Below are positions 37,101 to 49,100 of a DNA stretch of 64,000 nucleotides, piece by piece. The translations under genes and the position numbers were made by a program. The DNA lies in NCBI GenBank assembly GCA_914767715.1, contig OU612068.1, forward strand, positions 19,904,001-19,968,000, in the 5' to 3' direction. Below the pieces are notes generated by a model. It had not been told where the DNA came from. It made no database searches and saw only the letters and a program-made list of their open reading frames with translations. Within the stretch, counting starts at the first letter, position 1; each line of letters begins with the position of its first letter. The stretch comes from Membranipora membranacea. Taxonomy: Eukaryota; Bryozoa; Gymnolaemata; Cheilostomatida; Membraniporidae.

Positions 37101-40100
37101 ACCTTTTATCGAAGTGGTAGAATATATCCACCAGAAGGTCATCTACGCTCATCGGCAGGCTCTTCATCGCTGCCACATTGCAGAGATTAGTTAGATGGCA
37201 GATACACCCTAGATCCATCACACTCGCATTCTTCTTCCGTATGAGCGCTATGACACCTTTGTGTTTCCCCTTCATAACGTTGCAGTTATCACTCTCAAAT
37301 GACATCACATTCCCCCAAGGAATATTATTCTTACTACAAAAACAAAAAAAAGCAAGTGTGCAATGAATTAATGTTTAGATTGATCCCCAACATCACTTCT
37401 AACTAGGGCTGCAAAATGTTTTTATTTTATTTTTTCAATTCTAGCCCAGGCTGACCGAAATCTTTATCTCTATTGCTTTGGGGCTGACCAGTCACAAGGC
37501 TGCCAAGAATTTATCAAAGTACATGTATATTGGTATGTTTTACTGCACTGACGGACTGCCTAGGTTTGATTGGTTTGTCATGACAGTCAATCAACTTTAT
37601 TATGGGGTGAGCAGCCACGCGTGTGATGACCCTTGATACAGTGCCATTAGTGCACACAAGGACAATGCTACCTTTGGCATGTCAGTCAATCAAAAACCAA
37701 CGACAGCTCTGACCACAAACATCCAAATACAGCATGCTAACAAAGCAATAAAAAATAAGGCCAAGAGAAACAGTATACAGCATAAGGCTATTAGTAATAG
37801 CTTTATGGTATACAGCCCTACTTCTAACCAAATTTTAAAAGCCCTGTGATTACACTGACACACATTACTAAGTGATCACAGTGGAAAAATACCTGAAAAA
37901 TGAGTCCAGTAGATTGAAGATGTGCGTAGCAGTTCCAGCAAGGCACTCCAATAGCGTGACAAACACAGTTCTGCTTCTAGACAGTTTCACATCATAGTAT
38001 CTGGCCATGATACCCAGCACCTTGTCTTGACGGGAGTTACTCTCGTCAATCATGAGGGAGAATGGGTGTGCTTGAAGGTGTGCCATTACCTCGTCAACGT
38101 AGTGACTCCCTATGGTCTTCGCTACCTGTGTGCATTTGGTGGCAGCACACGTCAGTGCTTGGACGATCTTACTATCCGGGGCGATGTGCTTGAGTAACCT
38201 GCAAATAATGACAATGACAATGTTTAGATATCAATGCGGGTTGTGTCTTCTGTGACAAGCATGACGGTTGTGGAACAGCTGTTGTGTTATTGCGCTGACA
38301 AATGGTGGTGAGCGGCACATAGATGCAAAGATAGTTAGAGAATACAAGCCGGCGTTGAACTTACTTGACCAGCTCAGTGCTGGAATGGAAACTTGAGTTG
38401 GACTTTGCAATGTACTGAGACAGCAATATTTCACTCCGCAGTACACCTTCCTGGAACCTAACCATCTGATCAGGCATGGTGCTCGTCGATATTCCCATAG
38501 TGAGGAGTGATCGCTGTCCAATATTTCCCTTCACTGAAGCCTTGTGTTTCTCTGTCTGCAGGTGTCTGAGGATGTCTTTGACACCGCTAGATATGACCAA
38601 ATCATATTTACATAGTGTGCACGAGACTTTAGAACTGTCCTTTGGTTTCAGCTTGAACACCCCTGGAGCATGCTTCTCCAGATCTGCTAAGGTATGCTCA
38701 CTCCCAATGGCCTTGCCCTTTTGCTGAACAGACTGAGGCTTAGAGCTTCTACTACTACTACTGGTAGATGTAGTAGTACTAGTTGTTGTAGTTCTACTAT
38801 CTCCTCCTGTGGCTGTTGTTGTTGTGTTCTTCTTCCTCTTCTTGTTGGTTACTTCTATTGCACTGTTAGTCTCTGTATCCTCCCAATCAGTCACTATCAT
38901 CTCCACATCACTATCATCACTGAGTGTCATCAGTCTCATGTTGTGTTTCTCTTTCCTTTTAGTTTTAGGCTTGTTGGTGGCCATGTGATGTTTGAATCAA
39001 ATAATGATGTACATGTAGTTTGTTCTGCACACGCTTGACTTTTTTGTGATCAAAGAAATTTCATTCTGCTGTTTGAGGTTTGAAACATGGTGGTAGGAGG
39101 TGCACACTCATAATTTATAGTAAGTAGCAGCTTCTTACCTGCATAGCATATGGACACAGCCTAACAATTTTAGAGGCCACACTTTGTCTATTTGTTTTTC
39201 AATATGATAGCCCAAGTCATAATATTAGCACACAATTAATTAATAATTTTATCACTTGTTACAAGTTGGCATGCTGATATCTAACATAGGCAGAGTGCAG
39301 AAAGTAAACAAACAACAAACTTTTTTTCAATTATGAGCAAAATCCGAGTATAATGACCATTTCTAGGAAATCCTCCTGGCACTAAAATTAGGGGTCAAAA
39401 TCCGAGCATACTCGGATTTCATCCGAGTAGTTGAGAACCCTGCCTTCATTGTAGCATAAAGAAAAAGTTTTGAACAAGTGATTCATTGCTGTTTGACAAA
39501 AGCAACTTCAAAAATTGACAAGAATATTATCAGCTCATTTGTTTTGTTGTTTTTTTGACTCCAAATAAATCTTGCCCACCGATAAATTCAAATATATACA
39601 ATGCATTCTGTTACTTGAATAGAGCTTCTGTATCAAACTAAAATACGAAAAATAGTGAGGCATATATTTTACACAATTATATAATCGGATAATAAGAGGT
39701 AGTTGATCTCTGAAATATACGCGTATATATATATTATAGACTTACAATCTTTTCTTTTTATGGCAAAGTCCTTGTATTAGTGTGACCACACTGGTAGAAC
39801 AAACACTCAAGGTTTCAGCAACAAACTCTACTTGGTAAAGCCAACAATGTATTGCCATAACTAGATTTGAAACCAAACATTTATGGGCATCATTTTGAAT
39901 CTCGGCAGACAGCAGTTCAATATATTCAATGCATGACGTTTAACTGTGATTAGGATGCCTGGGGTGACTTTCCTCTCTGGAGCTTTAGCAGAGGCAATAA
40001 CCTAAACAGGAATGCCATCTGGGTAGGAGCTAGTCTTGCTTGCATCAAGATGCACATTATCCGTCATCACCAGGAACTCATCTCTCATTGAAGTTAATTT

Positions 40101-43100
40101 CTTGGGCAGTTGCCCAAAAAAACTTACATAGGATTTGAAATGTTTGAATATGTATGTCGTGCTAGTACCATCACTGGAAAAAATACATTACACATAATAT
40201 AGATCCAAAAAATATGAAGCGCATCTGCTAAGTGCTTGTGGCATAACAAGTTGATAACAATAGCTGTAGCGGGCTACTAAATGGTTTTGGTCATCACTGA
40301 AGATTCAACAAAAATTATTAAAATTTGAATTCAAAAACTACACACTTAACACAAAATTGGTGAGACATGTACATGTACTTTCTCAAATGAGAATTGCAAC
40401 AAAACTGTATACACCAGTTTCCCGCATTACTGTCACCTGACTAAAATCAGAGTTGTCTCCTCTTTGCTTGGGGTGAAGCACTTTATATAAAAAACCATTG
40501 GGTGAGATCTTCAGACAGCAAATTCAAGCTTTCTAGGGGGGTTATCCACAAACCCAATATAGCTAAATCATGTAAAACCTCAGTCTCTACAACATACCTG
40601 CAGAGCTTGGACAACTTATCTTGCATGAATGAATAGTAGCATGCATCAGCATAATGTGGTCACCCCTGCAGGTGCAAGCCATTATTGTAAACAAACAAAA
40701 CAGGATGAGAGCTATGATTGGCCGATTATTTCCCCAATGGAATGTGGTGTAAACAGACAATGTGTAAGGTTATTTGAGTTTGATTGAAGGAGTAAAATTT
40801 AGGTCTATCTGTCATTACGTGTAAGAGCAGAGTATTGATAAAGATAACTGTGCAATTTATAATACCTTGAAACTTTGTTGAGTGTTAATTATGGCTACAG
40901 CACAACCACAGGATATAACTATAGTAACAAGTGAGGCCGAAGATTTGATCAGTTACGACGAAGTTGAGCGCTGGTCTGCTGAAGCATTAAAAGATTTCTG
41001 CCGCAGAAGAGGATACAAAGTGACTGGTGCAAAGCGAGAACTTGTGGCGAGAGTTTTTGTCTATACAACCAGGAGGTTCCAGAAGAACCAACTGCAAGAG
41101 AACAGGAGATCTCCCGTAAAAAGGATTATAAAACATTAGTTAACTTTAAATACCTTGCTCCAGACCCTATTGGATTAAAACGATGGCAGTCTGAGAAGGA
41201 GGGCCTGAAAAATTGGCCGCCAGTGACATACATTGACATACACGCATTCCTGAGAAATAATGGAAGTGTTGGACTGACAACCGAGGGCCTAACTGCATAT
41301 AAAACAGGAAAGGCGTATAGCTACTTCGAATGTCAGTGGCTAAGAGAGGTCTTTTACTCGTCAATAAATCCCCGTCATGAGTGCTGTTTTTTAAAAACAT
41401 TGTGCTCCCCTAGTACCCGTATCAACGACGAACCGCATGAGCTTTGGGCAAAGATAATCAAGAAAACTGGAGAAGTAGTATCAGCATTCTGTTCCTGCAT
41501 GGCTGGGTATGTTTATTGTAACACATGTGTTATGCTTCAGAAAAATAATTTTGCACAGCATCATTGGAAACACAACAGTGAAGATGGAATATGCATGAGA
41601 CCCTCAACGTGTCCAAATAAATATTCATTCTCAACTGTCAGCACCTCCCACACGTGGTATTTTTTGGATAAAATTAACAAGGTGCATGCGAGCAAAAAAA
41701 TAAAGGGGTTGTAATAAATGATATAGGATTGAACGCCCATTAGTGTAAAATTAGAATTTTTATGCAGGTGATGATACAACAGAGGGAAGGATATTTATAA
41801 TGTTTGTTATGCCTACTTGCTTGTTAATTAAGGATTTGTTTGTTTATTCAAACAATGTGTTTTCAATACAAAATCTTTTTTTTTCTGAAGATTGAGCCAG
41901 ACATGCAACCACGTGGCAGCATTACTGTTCAAGATAGAGGCAGCTTACCGACTCGACCTCTCCAGTCCAGCTAAGACTTCTCTCGCTAATGAGTGGCTAT
42001 CGCCATCATCAGCAAAGGGGCCTCTCAACATGAAGCTACAGGATATGACCTTTGTGAAGCCATCATTCTCTAAAGGTGACAGCGGCTGTTAATTTATTTT
42101 GTTTACGTGTTTACTATTCTTCTTAGATTCAAAAGTAGAAATTTAATTGGTCTTAAAATATAAATCTTGTGAGGCAACATGACACTTTTTGAAAGATTTC
42201 AGAGACTCTCTTTTGAAATTCAGGAATCAATGTATTTTCTCATTTATTATTTTCAACATTGAATGTTTGATCGCGAACAATAATTTAAATTGCTTTATCT
42301 GCAGGACACAGTAGGGTAGGTCGCGGTCAGGAGCCAATAAAAGTCGACAACTACCGCGAATTTCTAGTCGAGGATGGAGATGACATTTCGTTCCAAGACT
42401 TTGTGAAAAGTTTGAAACTAGCAACGCCTAATGCCTCTGCATTTCTGCCAGGTACCAGCTTTAGTTTACGATTGTTATTATTGAAATTATGTATCACTCT
42501 TGCATATGTATCCAGAATATTGAATGACAGCGAAACTACCAATATGCACTATCTGGATGGCCTGAACCTTCTTGCTATACATAAATTTATGCAATAAAAT
42601 TTTAGCGATAATGCTCCGTTGCAAAAATTGGTCACGCCACAGACTAAATTATTACTATCAGATATATTCATTCATATAGAATTTCTTTTCTGCTGCTACA
42701 CAATCATATCATTCATGTTCATTTATACCAAACTCATTATAGGAAGGACACCAGAAACAGACGACATTATTGTAATTGAAGACACGGGATTGCCAGCAGG
42801 CGCAGACGTGCTGCCTCTGGCAAAATCTTCACTCACAACAGCTGATCTCCTTAAAAAGCTCAACTTGTGCCCTGAGGATATAAGGGTGCTAGAAACAAAA
42901 ACCATCGGCCAAGGGAAAAATCCTCTCTGGTCCAAGCTGAGAAAGGGAAGGTTAACTGCATCCAACTTTTATCGGGTATACACCCGAATAGAGTCGCTAA
43001 AAAAAAATCCAATTCTAGACTGCTCAAATCTGGTGAGGTCATTTTTAGAGCCAACACCACTTGATCATCTGCCACAAATTCAGAGAGGAAGGGATTTAGA

Positions 43101-46100
43101 AGCTTCTGCCGTGGATAAGCTGGTTTCTATGCTGGGTGGCAATGGGCATTCTGGTATTGGCATCAGAGATTGTGGGCTTTTCATTGACCATGCAACCCAA
43201 TATCTTGGGGCAAGTCCGGATGGCATAGTTTCGTGTGATTGTTGTTCTCCATCATTGGCTGAGATCAAATGCCCTTCAACAGAACTGGATGACTTGCCCT
43301 ATTTTGATGAGACAATGAAACTGAAAACGAGACATGCCTACTATGGGCAAATTCAGGGTCAGATGATGGTTACTGGAATTAAAAGTACATGGTTTTTTGT
43401 GTTTTATCCTAACAGCGATTGTCATCTTGAGCTAATCAAACTCAATAAGGATTTTTGTAAAAATATGAGGCAAAACCTGATTCATTTTTATGAACTTCAT
43501 ATGGCTCCCAAATTAGTCTTGGGTGCCAAGTGATACATGGTTATTTACAATCCTACTGCTACCGCAAGCACGTAGTAATAGCAGGTAGCAGTAGCAGTAA
43601 AAATTTGAGAATGTGTAAGTTGGTGTTATTTTAGAATCTTGGGGCTCCCTGCGTATTTTACTGAAGATTGAAGATCAGGTGTTTTAAAGTTGAAGATCAG
43701 ATTTGGTCAATTTGAATGAAACTATTGAGATATTATTATGTGACTAATGTTTTTATAGCTAATCAACCAGTGGCCTATTTGGGTTAATCCCCTTTGTGTG
43801 ATATTGGATAACATCATTTTGTCAAGTATCTATGTGTTTATTCTTCATATTGCATTATATATAAATAATACAAGCCAGTATGTGTGCTAAAACCAACAAC
43901 ATCAGTTAAGTTGCTTATGAAATAACAACAGAAACAGTTCTTCAGATTTAGGTTTAGTTTTATGTCCATTCAGTCGGTTGTTTCAAAGAATTCATTCTGA
44001 GGATGACAGTTAAAATTGAAAATTGCTCTATTTTTCCCTGAAGAAATTGAAGACAGCTTTGTGTGCGGAGAGCCCCAATCTTCTTATCTCTGGAAGTAAA
44101 TTTCACCAGCATTTGTGTATTTATCATCAACCGGCTTTGTATCCTGTTCTATTCATCTGTTTTGTAACTCCCAATTTAGTATTTGTAAGCAAGCGGGACA
44201 GCCAGTCTCATCCACACACACTTGTTATCTTTTGAACATATTGATCAGAAAGCATTGTATTGCATCATCAGTAAGACCCCTTTCATGTGGCAAACAAACC
44301 ATTCGAATGCTGAGCGCAATCCTACTTTGCACCAATAACACATAAAATATTGGTTTTGGGAGTCATTAAAGTAGCTGTAAATGTGTTATAAAGGGTACAA
44401 GTTAGAAAAAGGTACAAAAATGGCCCTGACGGTCCAGGATAGGTACAACCGTGGTACACGTCTCATGAGTACATTAATGGGACAAAAAAGGGTCAGGAGC
44501 TTGAAACTTTCAGGCAATAAATTTATATTGCTGCCTGATCATATTTAGTGCACGATACATTGCTGTCAAACGAATGTTCATTTAGAATTAAAGGAAATTT
44601 TTGTGCACTGCTTGATAATGAATTTTGAATTACCTGTCATAACCTCTTTACGAAACAGTCACACTGGTAGACAACAGCCACAGTCAAGCATGATTTGTCA
44701 TATCACTTATGAATAGGCTTTCCGGACCTTTATGGCTCTATTAAAAAATCTAGCATTAAACTACCTGTAGTACTCGGTAGACTGCGTTTTCATCAGATAG
44801 TTTGAGATTTTTCTGTGAATATTTTGTTGTTCAGCAATGAATCAGTCAACATGTTGGTTGGGTAGGACCTAAATATGACAAACATCCTCTGTCAAAGTAA
44901 TTATATTGTAGGTTAGTGTGAGATTTACTTTTGTGCAGCGATGAATCAGTCAACATATTGGTTGAATGAAACCACAATGGGATAATCCTCTGCTGTCAAA
45001 ACAATTATATTGCAGGTTTTCATAATGCAGTGTCTACCATGCTAACCATTGAATGAATGAGAGCAAACCTGACTCTATAAAATAACTATGATAATTGACA
45101 TCTATCTTGAGTGGAAAGAATGATTATAAATTTGAGCAAACAGTTCATACATTTGAATTAGAGATAAAGCTACTTTGGCTAAAAATTTCAACAATATGAT
45201 GGGTAACATGGATAAAAAAAACTGTTGACAAATTTGTAGGCACAATCAATCAGCCCAGCCTTTCACGATAGGGCCTTGTAGGTTAGTGATGGCTGCACAC
45301 ACCAATAAAATGTTATTTGCATGTCGCAGCAGACTGATAGGGAAGGTTTGAGAAAGTATACTGAATGTTTTTATACGGCGTATGACACGCTCAACATGTA
45401 TTCTCACGTTGGCCACTGTTTTTGTTTTTTTGACTTGTCCTGAAGTCATTTGGCTGGCTCCCTTAGCAGCTGGTGGCAAAATCAACTCAGCTCCTTTGGT
45501 CAGCAGAACTTCTTTTATTTGAAATCCCCTGTCAGCCATTATTTGATCTCCAGGGTCAATAAAGTCAAGAAATCTACTCTGTGTAACAGTGATTCTATCA
45601 CTGGTACGGCCACCAAAGAATTCTGATGCAAAGGAAACACTACCTTGAGGTGTTATACCTATGAGACACTTTATTGTGTTATGGTGTTTGTAGTCTGACC
45701 ATGTAGCAGCCTGGAGCTTGAGATTTGATGGTCTCTGAATGAAAACCTCAGTGCAGTCTATGATGCAGCGAAGTTGTTTGGTGGCCATGAACTCCTTTGG
45801 CAGTGAGGATCGGGTGTCAACACGGTTGAAAAACACGATCAGTGGTTTTAGAGCCTGAGCTATGATAGTTAACGTTGTACCAAACATCCTGGAGATATCT
45901 GTTACTGAGACATCAAACCTAAATAAATAATAATAAATATGGATTAATAAATTCTTGCTTTCAGCCCTTATAACACATACACAAAAATAAAATATCCTTA
46001 TAAATAAATGTGCCGGGGGGGGGGGGGGCTCTTTGCTTGTGCAGTGTTTGATAAAATTGTTTGTCTCAGCATGACAAGTTCACAACTAAATTAAGTTTTA

Positions 46101-49100
46101 CATTTTTTCTGTACTTGCACAAAAATCGTCAAAAACATTTTGTATAATATTTAGAGTTCATGAAATAGTGTTTACCTGTCCGCTAAATCTTTATGGAGTA
46201 GTCCTAGTCTGAGTTTCATCAGAACCATGAGCACTCTCTCCTCCGATCTCAGCTTCTGTGTAGGCTTTTTAGCTGCTGGTATCCACTTGCGGTATTTAGC
46301 AACTACATTAAATCTGATGTTTTTGTGTCTGTTTTGGCTCTTTGGTAGGAGGTCATTGTGATATTTGACAAGAGCTTGGAAGCATTTTATGTTTGGCAGC
46401 CCGGTATAAAAGCTCACATCTGTGTCAGCTTTCAGCAGTCTTTTACTCACAGGCTCCAGGAACTTGGCAAGCATTTTTTCTTGTGTTTTTATTTTTATAT
46501 CCAGTGTGAGGCGGCGCCCTTCTGCGTCATTCAGCTTCTTTGTAAGACGCTTTGCCTTTATTTGACAGGCTTCATGGCTTACTGGTGGTTGCTCTAATGT
46601 TATGTCACATATTTTAGGTTTTATCTCAAGATCACTGAAACATATGTCTTCCATCGGCTCAGGTTGATTAATAATATCTGGGGTATAAGATGCTGCCTTT
46701 TCTTCTTTTCTTGCTGAGGAGGTTGAAGCTGTCGGCATGAGGGTTGAGGTCTCCGGATTATAGGCTGGTCTGATGTTATGTTTTTTCTCTTTGATCGCCC
46801 TATTTGCTCGTCGGTATACTGGGAGGACGGAAAATTTATTGCCAGTGTCATAACCTAAGTTTTTGATTGGTAGCGGTTTGTCGTTGGATGGGTAGCCGTG
46901 GACGAAGTGCGCACTACATACTCTGGAATGCTGACTGGGCTGCCAGGGTGACTTGTTATCCAGGTCAACTTGTCTGTTAACCAGCAAAACCCACAGCCTT
47001 TTCTCCTCTTCATCTTGAGGAAAAGGGAAAAGCTGGTATGGCAAACATCCACATTCACCTATTAAGAAATATAAATACATCAAAAGTGACCAATATTTGT
47101 AACGGTGATGTATTTGTATTTGTATGTATTTGTATGTATTTGTATGTATTTGTATGTAATGTATTTGTAACGTTATGATGAGCACATATTACGCAATAGT
47201 ATGTTAAGAGCGTCATAAGTTTTATCAGTAACTGATTAATCAAGTTTTCAAAAAAAAATTGCTATCAAAATTTAATTGTCATTTAATAGATAGCGCTCAA
47301 AATATTATAGTATGAGGTATATCAATCTTTTAAAGTTGCTTACCTTTTGTCTTTGAGTGCTTATCACACATGGTCTTCTTTATAGCGTTCAGCTTTTTTG
47401 AGTGATTAGTACATTTAACAACAGCACAGCTAACTTGCGGCATAATGAAAAAATTCTGGTTCCAGATATTTAGTCAACTTGTTATGTGTGTTTCTAATAA
47501 TGTAATGTAGCATTACACATTTCCTTGTTTACACCACATTCCATAGTGAAATAATTGGCCAATCATAGCTCTCATACTGTTTTGTTTGTTTACAATAATG
47601 GCTTGCATCTGCAAGGGTGACCACATTACGATGATGCATGCTACTATTCATTGATGCAAAATCAGTTGTCCAAGCTCTGCAGGTATGTTGTAGAGACTGA
47701 GGTTTTACATGATTTAGTTATATTGGGTTTGTGGCTTACCCCCCTAGAAAGCTTTGAATTTGCAGTCTGAAGATCTCACCCAATGGTTTTTTATATGAAG
47801 TACCTCACCCTCAAAACAAGAGGAGACAACTCTAGTTTATTAAAAACAGGTGACAAATAATGCAGGAAAATGAAACACATAGGTATATTACATATATAAT
47901 TGAGGAAAAATACAACGGTGAGAATGAATGACTGGATAAATGCTGTCAAGAACATTTGATTGAGGTTAGGCATGACCTTTTTTTCAAAATCGGTGAATAA
48001 TGGGGGTACCACAATGAAATTTTACATGCTTATATAGCTTCTCTTGCTGATTTCAAATAATATGTTATCAAATCTTTTCTAAGTGAAAAACTTTTAATTT
48101 TATTGAGCAAAAATTTCTTGAGGGCCAATTTTGGTTGACGATAGTCAGTCACCACCATGTATGTTATTAAAAATTATTGCTGCAAAGTTTTTATTGACAC
48201 CTCCTTCAAGTATTGACCAGAGATTTTATTGATATCTTCACAGAAAAGCCAACCACAGCAAAAAATGTTCAAATATCATTTTCATGACATAGGTTGATAC
48301 ATTGATACATAGCTTGTTTCACTGATAATAGCATATTTGCAGATATCTCAGGTGAATACATTGAAAACAAAATGCTCTATCTTCTGCAAAAAAAATTATT
48401 GAAATCGGAAAATTAGTCTTGATTCTAGAACATTTTCAAGCGAACAGATTCAGTAAAAACTTACATTTGAGAAAAACAGCGTCAAAGTTTTGGAACTTGA
48501 AAGAGCCGACAAGATCAGGTGAAAAAGAAATTTTTTTATTGTTTATCTCCCAGACAGTCATATTATATATTCTATTAAAAATTCCCTGCACCATACCTGG
48601 TGTCTTTTGTGATCCTGGCTGTCTTTCTCTGGGCTTTCTGTTTTGGCTCACATGACTTTTCAGCCTGTGCCACTCTCTTATCGTCTGTTTTTTCAATCAA
48701 CTTATCAAAGTTGTCACCCACTGATAATCCGAGTCTTTTGAAAACAACACGCATACCAATGAGGCCCTCATTGAATAATATAGTTGCTGATGATACCGCC
48801 ACTGACAGTCTGATTGCACAACAGAACTTTGACTTGGGAACCTGATTCCAGATGATATGATGAAAGATCTCGTAAGCGTTTTGAGTGCCTCCATGAACAC
48901 ATTTAGCGAGGAGCTCTCGACTGCTCAGCCTATTGAACACTGGCTTTATAGCGTTGCACACGAAGGATGGAAGTCGGTGTTTATTGGCCTTCTCCATATC
49001 ACCTTGGTGTGAAGCACACCAGTCTGGGCATCCTGTGTGATTTCCAGCTCTATGATTGTAAATTGCCCAGATTGCTGCCTCTATGTCCTCTATTGTGCTA

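Larger units (their letters stand above)
40418..47869. mobile_element. ISL2EU-type two-gene DNA transposon with ~350-bp TIRs
   Basis: The sequences 40418-40770 and 47515-47869 are inverted copies of each other over about 350 bases. Shared words include GAGTTGTCTCCTCTT, AAAAAACCATTGGGTGAGAT, TGTAAACAAACAAAACAG and GAGAGCTATGATTGGCC. Between them lie two convergent genes, a YqaJ-exonuclease protein (+) and a THAP/DDE transposase (-). As I know the ISL2EU group of the PIF/Harbinger-IS5 clade, this pair is its hallmark. The outer boundary is uncertain by a few bases and I could not confirm the expected 2-bp target duplication. Confidence 0.88.

Noticed and set aside
40418-47869. Captured phage or viral segment, because of the YqaJ exonuclease
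   Set aside because: The gene has spliceosomal introns, SAP and SWIM domains, and sits between TIRs with a THAP transposase. A eukaryotic DNA transposon explains all of it.
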